From assembly GCA_018466975.1 (NCBI GenBank), contig CM031555.1, positions 1,364,001 through 1,428,000 of the forward strand: 64,000 nucleotides of DNA, in the 5' to 3' direction. Below the pieces are notes generated by a model. The model did no database searches, was not told the origin of the DNA, and saw only the letters and a program-made list of their open reading frames with translations. Every line of letters begins with the position of its first letter. Positions within the stretch are counted from its first letter, which is position 1. Source of the stretch: Sparassis latifolia (lineage: Eukaryota > Basidiomycota > Agaricomycetes > Polyporales > Sparassidaceae). The position numbers and the translations under genes are program-made. Shown here piece after piece: positions 33,403-46,200 of this stretch.

Positions 33403-35886
33403 GCTCATCTGCCATTTTTCATTTTCTGGACATTTGTTCTTCTCTGTGCAACTCAGGCTAAGAGTGAGCCTGAGGGTGCGTGGAACGGCTTCGTAGCTCC
33501 AGGTTCGGAAATCCCTTCACGCTTTACCCCTTATTATACTCCTCCTGGTACCAAGAGCTACGACTCTTCTTCACCCCTTCTCCACTACTCCGGCATGTGG
33601 TCAGACTCGTTCTCTTCGGCGTATGTCCACCATAGCATCCGCGTTACGTCTGAACCGGGCGCGTCTATGGCTTTTACATTCACGGGCACCGGTGTGGAAT
33701 GGTTCGGAAACCAAGACGCGCGCCACGGTATTTCTGAAGTCTACATCGACGGAAAGCTCGCTCAGCGTATTGATTCCTGGAATGCGGTCTCTAGGAAGCA
33801 GCAGCGTCTCTTCTGGATCTCTGATTTACTGCCCTGTCGGCACACCGTCAAGATTCTCAACACTGGTGAAAGGAGGGCTGAATCCAAGGGCTTGTACATG
33901 GACATCAATGCTATCGTTGTCACTCTGATATCTCAAGCTCAACCCGACCAGTACTATGCTCCTCTCGATCAGGACTTCGCACCAGCTGCTGATGAGGATC
34001 TCCTTGGTTATTCACCACTGTTCGACTTTAGCATCTATAACTCAAGTCCTCGCTGGCAGCTGATACAACGAGGCCACACCGGGGTCAATGCAATGCAGCT
34101 TGCTATAGTCTCAGAGTCTCATGCGATCATCGTTGACAAAGTGGAACACAACCCTCTCACGATTGACGGTCACCCGGCTTGGGCGGCTCTCTACAACTTG
34201 AAGACGCATGAGGTGAAGCCACTGGCGATGCAATCGAACTCGTTCTGCGCGGGCGGGGCGTTCCTCAGCAACGGCACCCTGATCAATGTCGGAGGGAATC
34301 CTGTCGTGGAGGACCATACGTCTGCCGCGGACTTTGGCGACCTCGATGGGCTGCAGGCGATCCGTATCTTCGAGCCCTGTGATACCGGGAGTGTGGAAGA
34401 CTGCAAGATGTACGAGAACCACGTGCGGGTGCGCATGGCAAGCCCGCGGTGGTACAGTACGGTCGTGCGCATCTCCGACGGGAGCGCGATGATTATCGGC
34501 GGGTCGCGCAAGGGCGGGTGGATCAACAACGCTACAGTCAATAATCCGACTATCGAATATTGGCCCCCAAAGAATATTCACGGATCAAACGGCCTGCCAA
34601 TACATCTGCCTTTCCTCGTCGACACGCTCAATGCGAACCTATTCCCGATCGTGTTCCTTTTACCGGACGGGCGCGTCTTCGTGGCCGCAAACCAGGACTC
34701 AATGATCTACGACTGGCAAACCAACACCGAGCAACGCCTCCCGCCCATTCCAAACGGAGTCCGCGTCACGTACCCGATGGCAGGCACGGCAGTCCTGCTC
34801 CCACTGTCCCCGCAGAACGACTACGCCGCGGAGATCCTGCTCTGCGGCGGCTCCACTGTGGACGACGCGCAACCCGGTTACTCCATCTCCTCACAGGCCC
34901 TCGCCTCGGCGCAGTGCGCGCGCCTCCTGCTCACCAACGACGGTATCGCGGAGGGGTGGCACGTTGAGCACATGCCGCAGCCGCGCACGATGCTCGATGC
35001 AGTACTCCTACCTACTGGAGCCGTCGTCCTCATTAACGGCGCGGGCACAGGCATATCAGGGTACGGGAACGTCCGCGACCAAGTCGGCGCGTCCAATGCG
35101 GACAACCCAGTGCTCGTGCCCGTGTATTATGATCCACGCGCACCGAAAGGGCAGCGATTTTCGACGCGTAGGATGCCTGCGAGTGATATCCCACGGGTGT
35201 ACCACTCCGTTGCGTCGCTGACACCGGATGGGGACGTGATGATTGCGGGGAGTAACCCGAATTTGGACCGCAGCGAGGTGCGATTTGGGACAGAGTATCG
35301 CGTCGAGTGGCTCAGCCCGCCGTACATGTTTGCGGAGAGGCCGAGCATCATAGCCGCACAAAGGTCACTCGGGTTTGGTGAAGCTGTTGAGGTGGAGGTG
35401 CAGATGCCTTCATCGTATGCGCAGGGTGCAGATGTGCAAGGCAGGTTTTTTCGATGAATTGGAAGGGGACACTCTGAGAAGTTATCTTTGCATTCTAATT
35501 TTCCAGTCACATTGATGGACCTCGGCTATGTCACCCACGCTGTACATGCCAACTCTCGCCTGGTCTATCTAGAATTTTCGCTCTCTAGCGATGGGCAGGT
35601 GCTCACTATTGTCGGTCCGCCTCACGGCGCGGTGTACCCCCCTGGGCCTGGTTGGCTGTACATCGTGGTTGACGGCATTCCAAGTACCGGGCTGAAGGTA
35701 ATGGTAGGCGACGGAGGTGACCCACCTCTAGACGAGTCAGCGCTGCAGAAGTGAGTCCATTTCGGCTTTTGTTCACTACTTCTGGACCCGAACTTGAATA
35801 TGCCCGATAGCCTGCTCGCGACCACCGAAGTGGATCAGTATAAACTGTCAAAGAAGAAAGGGGGGAAGCCTCATGGCTCCGGCTGA
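33400..35886 (+). CDS. Secreted copper radical oxidase (glyoxal oxidase-like, AA5_1)
   Basis: This is an extracellular enzyme predicted to oxidise small aldehydes or alcohols and release H2O2, which feeds peroxidases during lignocellulose decay. A signal peptide (MAHLPFFIFWTFVLLCATQA) starts the protein. Residues of about 30-190 form an extra beta-rich domain including FTGTGVEWFGNQDARHGISE and VYIDGKLAQRIDSW. The oxidase part has the Cys-Tyr cofactor pair, Cys283 in NSFCAGGAFLSNG and Tyr352 in SPRWYSTVV. The axial Tyr601-His602 are in RVYHSVASLTPDGD, and a further His is in YVTHAVHANSRLVYLEF. The C-terminal domain contains YPPGPGWLYIVVDGIPS and ends KKKGGKPHGSG. The main exon is long. The second intron begins after QGADVQ, apparently with a GC donor (AAG|GCAGGT), and ends at 35507. 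The last intron is at 35751-35809. Confidence 0.93.
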
Positions 35887-36331
35887 GCAAGCCCGCGTTG
35901 GAGGACAGCACATTTCCTCGTATTTGCAATCACTCATTCGCAATGTTGAACGTCTCTCTGCAGTTCTGTTATACATACCAGTTTTCTGTCCCGCCGCGTG
36001 TCGCCCCAGCGTGTGACATTGCTCTACGGTCGAAGGCGAAGATCAGGCCCGTCTCCGGTGTCGTCGGCGTCATGCGATCCTGCCTGGGCCGACAGGCAGA
36101 GGCAGCACAGAAGCTTGCAGATGTCCGGATGTTTACGAATTGCTTCCTCGATACAGATGTCGTTCCTGCAGACTGCATTAGTGGCCACACGGGCCGGTGG
36201 TGATACAGTGCATGGATTATTCAGTCCTTCGCGTCTCGACAAGCCTACGACCTATGGGCGTCAACTGGGCGGCGCCAACTGCGAAACTCTACAAACTCTA
36301 GTGTAGATTGTGGTGCGCTCTAATGCTCTAG
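35887..36331. other. Convergent intergenic region with no gene seen
   Basis: It holds the 3' flanks of the oxidase (plus) and the histidine phosphatase (minus). No other feature was seen. Confidence 0.4.
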
Positions 36332-37122
36332 CTATTCCTGTACATCCGCATTGCTCTCGACGAAGTCCACATTCAAGTGCGTGGTATCTGAATAGCTCAC
36401 CATCTCCCCCCCGCCGTGCGCCTGCAGCTCCAAGACCGAGATCGACGCATTGAAGCATTTGGTGGTAAGCACACTGCCCGTAGCCCACTCCACCCTGCCG
36501 CTCTCCAGCAGGCCCGCGATGAGCCGCCCGATCAGACCGCCGTGTGAGACCACAAGTATGTGTGCCGGCTCCCCGTGCCCGTCCCAGGCGGTCGTGCACG
36601 GGATGATCCTCTCTTTCCACCACCTCACCGCCCGCCCCGTGAACTCGCCCACTGGTTCCGCATTGGCGGGCGCTCTGAAACCACGCTCGGTACTCTTCCG
36701 CCCTTGCCAGTCACCGAGATTCTACAAACGTCGATCAGGATCCGCTACCGGACGCTCCACTCACTGAGCACGAAACGACGTACGCGCTCTCTCAGCTCTG
36801 GATCCTGCTCTAATTCTACGTGTGGGTGTCTTTTGAGGATCATCTCCGCCGTCTATACATGATGTCGACGTGCGATCGATCGACAGTCAGTCAATGTCCC
36901 TCTCATCGTTTGCCATATGCGATGCATCCCTACCTTCACCGCTCTCTTCAGATCGCTGCTGAAGGCTTTTGTAAAGGGGACCATCTCGAGCGCGTCCGCG
37001 GTCAGCTGCGCCTGCTCAATCCCGATGGCATTAAGGTTGGTGTCGAGTTGGCCCTGCATGATCCCGAGCCGGTTCTCGTCCGTCTCTCCATGGCGGACGA
37101 TGTACACCCTAGCGGCGAGCAT
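36332..37122 (-). CDS. Histidine phosphatase (phosphoglycerate mutase-like)
   Basis: This belongs to the histidine phosphatase superfamily, cytosolic by lack of a signal. It starts MLAARVYIVRHGETDENRLG, with the catalytic RHGE motif at residues 9-12, then GQLDTNLNAIGIEQAQLTAD and AFSSDLKRAV. A middle exon contains LGDWQGRK. The 3' exon contains HILVVSHGGLIGRLIAGLLE, with the second catalytic His, and ends FVESNADVQE. The frame extends a little upstream of the ATG at 37122, but only with a TTG start. The overall architecture fits fructose-2,6-bisphosphatase/TIGAR-like or general PGAM phosphatases; the substrate cannot be told. Introns lie near 36830-36940 and 36700-36830. Confidence 0.85.
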
Positions 37123-37493
37123 CGATGGGCAGTGGGAAGACAAGACTTCGTAACCCTAACCTCACATCTGCCTCGGAAATCCTCCGGAAGAATTCAAGCG
37201 CCGGGCGCCGATAATGCATTATATTGGAACTTGCCACCACTTCTACAAGTGACTGAGAAGAAAAAAGCAGCAATACATCAAATACTCGATATTAAAGTGT
37301 CCCTCGCACGACGGGCATTATACGTCCACTCACGTCTCGTAAGCCAATCACCGCCGCCAGCTCCTTGTCCGAGACTCTAATGGCTATACACAGATATTGT
37401 CATAGTACTTGCATGTCGCCCAATTCCACATACATGAGAGGATGAACTATCGTACCAGATATGAACACATTGAATTCGTCGTCAACGGGGCCG
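37123..37493. other. Intergenic region upstream of the histidine phosphatase
   Basis: It contains the phosphatase promoter and the 3' end of the Doa1 gene, both on the minus strand. No additional gene was seen. Confidence 0.4.
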
Positions 37494-40400
37494 CTACAGC
37501 AATGGTGTGATCTCGCTCGTCACGTCTTTGATACGGTCCTCCGGGAACGTGGTAGATAGCGCGCTAAGGCATTGCCTTATTGCGTCTGTTCGTGAGGAAC
37601 CAAGAGGCCGCTCTTGATCCTTAGCAGCATACACCTATCATCAAGCACAGGTAAACATGAGAACGATATAAGAGAGGGAGATGAAACTGCCTACAGTGTT
37701 GCCTAGTGCAACCAACGCGCGATATGCAGCCTCGGAATCGGTCTGTTCAGCCTGGAGTATCTAATATCGGCGTTAATTAGTCTGAATCACATCTTTCACA
37801 AGCGGGAAATTCCACCTGAAGCACCAGATTGAATTGCTTAGTCCATATCTCGTCTTTCAAACGTTCTCGAAGACCTATGCACGACAAGCTGGGAACAACA
37901 ACGCTCAGTGACAATGTTGACAAAACTGCAAGCCAAAAAATCACTTGAATAGTATCGTGGCCAATGCCACCCGCAACGTCTTCGTCAAGACACTGTATGG
38001 TACTTCCCCCAACTCGTTGAGCACCTGTCAGCCAAAGGAAATGAGCACTACATGGAGAGCCCCCCAACGTTGACGAGCGCGCACCCCCTTCACCCAAGTT
38101 TCATCGCGCTCTACCGAATCTTGCAACATATTCGCCAGCGCGCGGAACAAGAATAGCACGTTCGTCTCCTTCTGTTTGGGCAGCGGCGACGTCCACGCCT
38201 CTCCCCATTCTGCGCTATGGAACAGCGCCTCGGATAGCCGTATCTTCAGCGCATGGTCCGCGTTGCAGTCCGGGCAGAACCCGACCAGTAGCCGGCACAA
38301 GTCCATCACTGTGGGTGCGCCAAGTAGTAAGTATAGCACGAGGGGGAAGGAGTCCCGATAGAATTTACCGGGAAAGACAGGGCCCGGGGGCCATCGTTCC
38401 AGTAGCTGAATTATCGCATCGATGTGGTTCGCGCCCAGCGCGGTTGACGGGGCTTCCAGGGGACGTGCCACCACCTGCGACAAAATTGCAAACGATTCAT
38501 CAATGTACTTCAGCTCCTGCGAGTACATCGAGAGGGAGGACGTCGACTGCACACCAGTCAGAGCACCACCGTTCGTCAATGCGATAACATCCACCGATAC
38601 AGCAAAATACGCACAATCTCATTGCGCAAGGCTTGATCAAGCTGATATAACTTGCTCTGCATGGCGGAAACATTGGCTTGCCGGAATAACAAAGGCGACC
38701 GCTGGTGAGTGTCAGCCTTTCGCAGTCCCAAAAAATTGCCGAGAAGTGCCTTACAAGAGGAAGCGTAATCTTCTGCCGCGGCGGTACAGACTTTCGGGGC
38801 GTAGAAGGTGTTGGCGTGCCTGCGTAGCGAGAAGCGCCGGTCCAGGGATCACCGTATGCCGGTGCTGGGGCGGCAGGAGGTGGAGAAGCCTCGGGAGCAC
38901 GGTATCTTGAAGCACCTTATAACGGATGAGTGAAATATACATAGCCAGAACGGAAGATTTTACCTGTGAATGGATCCATGTATTCTGCACCACCGCTTGC
39001 TACCGTACTCCTTCCAGGCTGATATCTTGAAGCACCTACAAAAGACACTCAGTATTTAAAATGGGACGGGAAGACAGTGAGTGAATACCGGTGTATGGAT
39101 CCACAAATTGATTGGGGCCGCCGCCAATGCTGACACCAGTCGTATTCTTCTCGATAAATCTAACAACCTCATCTAAGTATGACATTGGCAAATCGTTCCG
39201 CTCGAGGAAGCGTTGTGCCGCAGAGTACGAATTTTCTGGCGCACAACAGTATCACTAAATCACACCAGTCCCAAAAATGAAAAAGTAACTCACCGTTCGC
39301 ATTGTACGGTAATTTGAGAGGGGGCACACCCTCTTGCACGTCGACATCGAAAACATAATCGTACTCTCTGCCTTCGTAGAGCTGTTTCCGACCGGAACCA
39401 ACGGCATCTACAACGTCGCCAATTTTCTGCCAGCGTTGGGTCGCGCTGTCCCACTACAGAAGCAGCAGTAAGGCCTCCAGCCCGAGTCACTGATAATCGG
39501 GCTGTACAGACCTGATGAGCCTCCACGGTCCCGTCGTTCTGTACCATCTTCACCTCCCCGGATTTCTTACCTACACATAGATTAGCGTCGCACCCACCTT
39601 AGGTCTTCCGCGAGCGCACCTGGCTGCGTCAGCGCGTCGACCCCGGGCAGGTCCGACTTGTTCACGTCGCCGAGCTGCTGTGCAGGCAGCGCCTGGCTCG
39701 CAACCTGCTCTTCGTATGCTGCGACCTGTTCTGCAGGGGCCCATCGTGCTTCCGCATCGCTGAACACGCGCACGGCACCGTCGCTGCACGCGGTCACGAT
39801 GTCGCCGTTAGGCATCGTCGAGACGCACCACACAGACAAGGCGGGGTGAACGATCGTTTGTGCGCATTCGCCATCTGGAACGCGCCGGTCGGTCGGTCGG
39901 TTGGTTAGTCAGTCAGTCAGTCAGTCAGTAGGTCAGTCGGTTGAAACTGGGGGAAGGGGGGACGCTTACCCCGCCAGATGCGCACCGTGCGATCTTCACC
40001 ACCTGATACGATATCCCCACTGGGCAGGACAGAGAGGCTGTAGACAAACGACGTATGACCTGACAGCGTGTACACGACGTCCCCCTCCATGGTCCAAATC
40101 CGGATTTCACTGGTGAGGAATGCTGCATGACGTTATCGGTTTTCTATTGGTCACGGTCAGCACTCACCTGTCATTCGAACAGGAAGCAAAGCCAATATCA
40201 GTAATCAACGTGAGACCGCGGACGGCTTGCGTGTGCCCAGGGTATGTGCGGACGTTTTTGTGCTGGTTCCACAATTTAATAGTATTGTCGGCGGAACCTC
40301 CACGAATGCTTCACTAAGATTGCCGTCCACGCCCAATAAATTCCGACATACCGGTCAAAAACTGCCGCCCGTCTACGGCTAGCACGGCCCATACCGATTG

Positions 40401-41006
40401 TTGATGCCCCTTCAAGTCAAAGGCCAATTGAAAATCCCTCCATACTTTCGCGGTACTGCAGCAGCGCACTGAAAATTCGCGGACAACCCCCCAGAAGAAC
40501 ATAAACGCACCGATCCCAGGAACCAGAAATAATCTCCCCATCGGGCCCGGTGTGCAACGCGCAAACGTTCTCAGTATGCCCCAGAAGAGAAAAGTTGGGC
40601 TCGCCGGTGGTGTTCGCGAGCGAATATATGTTGATAATCGAGTCCTGCCCGCCCGTCACCGCGTACCCTAACAACAACTCGCTTGGTTAATGCTTCGGAT
40701 GGTACGCCAGGCGGCTCAGATGGTAACGGACCTAGTGGTGCGTCAGGCGAAGGGGGTAGGTAGGTTACGGCGTTGATATAGCGGGAGCTGCCCTTGAGGA
40801 CGGCTGCCTGGGCGAAAGACGAGGTGGGAGACGATCTCATCCATGATATCGCGGTGCAATCGCGCGAAGCAGAGAGAATGAGGTCGTCTGAGGGAGAGAC
40901 GACTGCCCGAACCTAGGAAGGATGAGCAGAGGACCAAGGAAGAGAATGAGGGAGAACGAACATCCGAGGAGTGAGCAGCGAGGGTGGCGGAGAGTTTGTA
41001 AGGCAT
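37494..41006 (-). CDS. DOA1: Doa1/PLAA-type ubiquitin-binding WD40 protein
   Basis: This is a Cdc48/p97 cofactor that binds ubiquitin and supports proteasomal and endosomal turnover. It begins MPYKLSATLAAHSSDVR and forms a WD40 propeller: LKGSSRYINAVTYLP, GYAVTGGQDSIINIYSLA, LLGHTENVCALHTGPDGEII, LKGHQQSVWAVLAVDGRQFL, TGSADNTIKLWNQHKNVRTY and VRGLTLITDIGFASCSNDSE. The PFU domain follows (KMVQNDGTVEAHQ, EGREYDYVFDVDVQEGVPPL). Three copies of a YGDPWTGASRY/MDPFTGASRY/FVDPYTGASRY motif link it to the C-terminal PUL domain (TLPLVRHFSAIFL, LLERWPPGPVFPG, FYRDSFPLVLYLLLGAPTVM). The end is PEDRIKDVTSEITPLL. Motif order is exactly that of Doa1/Ufd3/Lub1. One intron (39877-39971) carries a tetranucleotide repeat. 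Confidence 0.95.
39887..39945. repeat. Imperfect GTCG/GTCA tetranucleotide microsatellite
   Basis: The plus strand shows GGTC/GGTT units grading into repeated GTCA units, then back to GGTC. It lies wholly within an intron of the Doa1 gene between WD40 exons, so length change should not alter the protein. Confidence 0.85.
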
Positions 41007-43219
41007 GACTTTGGCGTATCGGAGGTCGTCGTGGATAATCGTGCAGGAGAAGAGGAGAGGATTCCCAGGTCGAGAAAGCACAGACGGCTCGAAGAAAAGA
41101 GAATTCGGCCACAGCGAACTCAGACCTGGAACTTTCCACCGCCGACTCGAAGCGTGTCGCACTTCTTGAAGCATCTTCTTATTCATTCCTCAGTTATTCG
41201 GTAATTCGAACACCATATGCTCTCCACATCACTCTCATGCACCAACGTCTCCATCCAGGCAACGCGACCCAGCGAAACTCGGAGACAATTCGATACCGAT
41301 CGCAGTAATAAATAATGTACACCACTCTAACGAGCCCCAACACCGTGTATCGCGGAGTCAGGGAGATACGGAGGTGCAGTCTATGCCGTGCACCATGCTT
41401 CATCTCCTGCGAGGGCCTCGCGAAGCATCTCCTCGACCGTGGCTGCGAGGTGCGAAGACTTGCCAAATCGCGAGGGGTGGACAAGCCCCGCAGTCACAAA
41501 TAATTCTTTATGGCATCCTATTTAGGGCAGGTCATACCCAAGAAGATCGACCGTCGCCGATCTCGGTGGCGCGACTCATGTATTCCAACGAAGCCTTGAG
41601 CCTCTTCGGAGAAAGGTGGACATACCAACTTGTATACCACTCCCCGCTCCGCCTCTTAGCATTTCTTTGGAGCGCCCCAATCTGTCCGTAGGGCCACAAT
41701 TTCTACCCTCTCAGTACGTACCCCATCCCGCTTACTCCAAGGCGCCCAACATGCAGTGTTCCCTACTAACACTGGGGCACTCATCGTACCCAGTTGACAG
41801 GTTAAAATTCGCGAATCGAGGGCTCACACTCTATTCGTCTCTCCAAGTTCCCGTGCATACGGCCGCTTAATTTCGGCCGCTAGCGTCCCAGATATGATTT
41901 TACTCCCCATGCGATCGAATTCGAAGAACCACAGCGCCCGCAGGACACACGCCATTTCATCAGTACCTGCTTCCAAGTGTCCTTGGCATACACGACTTCC
42001 AGTCGACTGATCTACTGGCCTCTGGGAGCCGCGTCGACCCATGGGCCGCGCCCGAGCGCGAATAAGTAGTAGCCGCTCTCAGGCATCGCTCCACTCGTAG
42101 TTACTCACCCCACAAGTGACTGCACGCGGAGTGGCGCCTGGGTGTTGCTGAGGGATCTCTGACCTGCAAGCGAGGGACTCAGCTCGCACACGGCCCGCAC
42201 ACGAGCGGCTGAGATGTGTGGGCCGAACCTTGGGCAAAACTTCCTTCCCCACCTATCTGCATTCAATCTCAGACCGGTTGATACCTTTCAACTGCTGGCG
42301 GCTCGAAAGCGGCAGACACACAGATTGGCCGAAGCGGCTCTCGAGGCCACATTGCTAGCAAATCACGTCCCTGCAGGATTCAAATTCTAGTCCGCAGTCC
42401 GTATCAGCAGGGCAGCGGAAGCCTCCAGGGGTTCTCTTACCTGTAGTATACGTACGGTGCACCGTGCGTACAACACCCATGCCCCGCGGAGCGGTGTTTC
42501 CAGGCCACGAAGTACTTTAGCAGGCGTCAACGGGCCTCGGGCCCCAAGGCTCACGCAGCACGTCTTCGACGACAATCCAGGTACGCCGTTGTGACACTCA
42601 GCAATCTGCCACCGCGTTGCCATGAAGCCTTGTCCACGCTCTCAGCCCGAACTAACGGAGCACGGCGCCCACATGTTTATGGTTTCCCCTGTGAAGCTTT
42701 AGATCCCCACAACCACCGCATCTCGTAAACACCCATGGCGATAGCGAGTTTGCGCCCCTCAGTCCCGCAAGGATACCCGCTGCGGGCTCTCTCTTCGTGA
42801 ATCGGACTCATTGTGCTATGACTTTTAAGGTAGGTACAGTGCTCGCTTTTGGCGGGGTCTAGACGTCGCATGCATTCTGCTAATGAACATCTACCATCAA
42901 GAGCCTGGACCGTCCGGTCTCGCCCTCACGGTAATATGACTATGTATTTCTCGACACATGAGAGGCCAATCAGACTGGCATTACAAAGCAGACATGTACC
43001 ATACATTGATGCACAGTACAGAAAGAAGCATGGACAATTTCTGGAAGGACGAATGACAGCGCAAGATAACAGTCATCATATCGGAGAAACAGCAGGAAGC
43101 GCAGAGCCGAGCAACGAGAACAGACCGCAAGCCAAACCGTGAGCAGCTGTCGAATGAATGCGGACCAGAGTATACGCGCAGACCGTATACTTCGAATTCG
43201 CCAAGGAGCAAATAGCCTG
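41007..43219. other. 2.2-kb region with no gene recognised
   Basis: This is the longest gene-poor stretch here, between the Doa1 start and the Hop1 stop. Frames on both strands are short and resemble no family. It should include the Doa1 promoter at its left. I cannot tell whether the rest is decayed transposon or unique sequence. Confidence 0.4.
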
Positions 43220-46200
43220 TCAGTCCCCAAGGTCCACCGCTGGTCCGACGGACATCTTGATTTTTTTGCTCGTCCGGGGCACCTCTTGACTGAACGTCCT
43301 CGTCGTCTTGCGCCTGATTTGGCCACCTTCGCCCTCGCCATGCGCATCGATCTGCTGAGTTTCTGCTTGGGTCTGAGACTCTGCGAGAATTGTAGGCAAG
43401 CCATCTGTGTTCGAATCCACCGCCATGTTGATATCAACGTCCACCAGCCGTGGCTGGGAGAGCGGTACGTCCCTGAGCAAGCCACCGTAATCAGTGAGTA
43501 ATTGGCGGAAGAAACAGCTGTATACATTTCGACATCCATGTCCTCCACTACTCTCTTCTTGTGCGATCTGCGCGCTGGTTTCTGACGGGAGGTCCGTTCA
43601 GTGCACGGTTTCAAGGAAATTAAATCACGACGGACCAGGTTAGATAACCCAAGCAGTCTCTTCTCGACCTCAGGATCCGGATTGAAATAGTCGTCGTACG
43701 CCTGACCCTTCGTGGTAGCCCGCACAAACACGTACTTTGGCTTCTGCATGGTCTTCCGGCGCTGCGACTGTCTCGTCTTCGCCCCAGCCTTCCCCTTTTG
43801 CTTTCCCTTGGCGGTACGGGTGCTCGTCTCCATCAGACCGAGGTCGTCCACCTCTATGGTCTCCTTCGCGATGAAGCCTAAAGATAGTCACAAATGTCGT
43901 TCAGATACAGATACCGAAATTTGTTCTGCCCCACCTTCTGTCTCGAGACGCTTGAACAGCTGCCCTGCGACGACAGAATCGCAATCTGCCTTGCGTTCAG
44001 CGTCACGCAGCACACGCCCTACCAGGAGACCTACCCATCAACTTCGTGAACGAAGACAAGTTCTCCGGGTTATACATCTCGAAGATCTTGATCGCTCTCC
44101 TGAAATGGGGCAGAACCATCGGTCAACGTCCTTTAGCGACGACACCACCGACGTACCTGAATATGGCCAGGTCCCTGAACCGCGCGAGCATCCTCGGGTA
44201 CAGATCATGCACCATGATGAGGTCCCAGTTCTTGTCCGCCCTCACACGGCAGTCAAAGCAGACAAAGACTGCTGGTATGCGTTCGTCCTGAGCCGAGTGG
44301 AAGCCCATACACCTGGCAAAAAAATTCATGCAGACAACCGACAGCCCAAACGGAACTGAAGGAGATACCATATATGGAACCACCTCTTGCATCCACCCTC
44401 GCACATGCAGCAGTCGTTATCTTCGTTCTGTGGTCCCGCCGATGGATGAATGGGCTGTTGGTACGAAAACTGAGCCGTGTGCTCACCGTTACGCCGCATT
44501 CACAATCCAGCGAAGAATCGTCTTCGGCGTCGCTGCGTTCTTTATCTGCTGTACTCCTTGGAGGTCGAATATGAGGTGATCGCTGGGTGCCGGCGATGTT
44601 GGAGAACGACTGAATAGAATCATTCTCAGCTGAGGCTTGAGGAACAACCTGAGTTTCCATGTCTATGGTGTAACCGGGTTAGCCTTGCATACAGGATGAC
44701 GGGCGACTTCTGGATACCGACCTAACATCTCGGTATCTTCAATTTCCGTAGCCGCAGCATTCGCAATGAGATCTTTCACCATCTGCGTATCGATGGACTG
44801 GATACCGTCCGCGAGGCTGGACAGCGAAGAGAACGACTGTGCATCTAGGTCTGAAGGAGGAAGAGAAGGCCCTGCTGACGGTATACGCCCGGAAGTCCCT
44901 CGCTTGCTCTGCTTAGGAGTAGGGGATGGCGAGCGAGAAGGAGACGGGGACGGACGGCGGGAGAGCGCGCTGAGGGGTGTCTCGATCACCTGGGTATGGT
45001 CCAGTTGTTGCGTTCGCATTATCGCTTCCGCGGGGTGGCGTTCAGCTTGCGCCTGATATCAGCGAAAAGAAGCGTTAGTACGGCGTCTCAGATTCCACCA
45101 TAGCGCAAAGCCATTACCAGTTGAGCTACGTGACTTGGGACGCTGTCCTGCTTTCCAGTATATTGCGCTTCTTCGGCTCGGCTAACTGCACGCTCCTGTC
45201 TTTCTTCCTTAGAGAAAGGCTTGATATTCCCTTCGTCGTCCCTTATACCAATGGGCATGACGAACTCGACACCAGAATCATGCACTCGCCAACTTCCAAG
45301 GTAGAAGCTCGCATTTTCACCTGGTTAAAGTACACTGGTTGTCAAGGATTGTGGATCAATGTGCCTTCGAAGTCTTACCTGACGTAACATCTGGGTCATC
45401 CTCACCGTCAGCGTCCGCATCGCCAAGACCATCGTCTGCATCCCAAACGACCCGCCTGTCTATAGCATCTTGGCGCTGTATCTGCGTTTGCTGGTTCCGC
45501 AAGGCGGCTTCTTCCGCTGGCGAAAGGATCGGCGCTGCATGGGCGTGTCCGCTGGTCGTGCCCAAGAACGGCGCATTGTTATCCTCGGCTGATGGCAAGT
45601 ACGCAGAGACCGAAGTCACGCGTACGTTGACGCCGTGATAGCCGGTCTCGAGAGAACCCACACTGCACCTCTCTGGGACTTCTCCTTTGTCATGTGTGGT
45701 GAAGAACCACTTATCTTTCTTCACATCACCCGAACGAAAGTGCTTCGGCTCGTAATCGTCCGGAGTGTGATCTTGATAGAAGAGCTTGAACGTGGCAAAT
45801 CGGCGCTCTGGGGTGATGCCAATATCAGCGCTGGAGTTCTAGCAAAAAGCTTAGGTCGAACATACTAGGCAGAGCATCCATTTGCGTTGTGGCTTGGATG
45901 AGATTCTTGATTAATGCCTGATGCCGGGAAGATGCGTCTTAACATCTTCCTCGACCTTTAAGGTAAGATCCACAAACCTTGAGGCTTCTCTTCACTTCTC
46001 CCAAGGTAGGCACCCTTCCATTCTTCATTGCGTCTGCCACTGGATCGGCAACTTTCTTAGTTTTGGTGAGGGATAGTTTCTCAAGGTCTGCGTCAAGAGA
46101 CATCACAGGCACTACAGTGTCAGTCCCAGGAAGAGTATAGTACTGAGGGCGGATCATCTCAGTGTTCCGAAGATAGCAGCTAGCGCAGGAGCATACCTTG

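Noticed and set aside
37123..37143. Upstream extension of the histidine phosphatase
   Set aside because: It would start with TTG; the ATG at 37122 places RHGE at the usual distance from the N-terminus.
39887..39945. Short tandem repeats that could suggest a CRISPR-like array
   Set aside because: Four-base units without spacers, inside a eukaryotic intron: an ordinary microsatellite.
45085..45140. tRNA-like D-arm sequence on the minus strand (GTAGCTCAACTGGTAATGG)
   Set aside because: It lies in the Hop1 coding sequence (HVAQLVMALRYGGI) and no cloverleaf, anticodon arm or T-arm follows.
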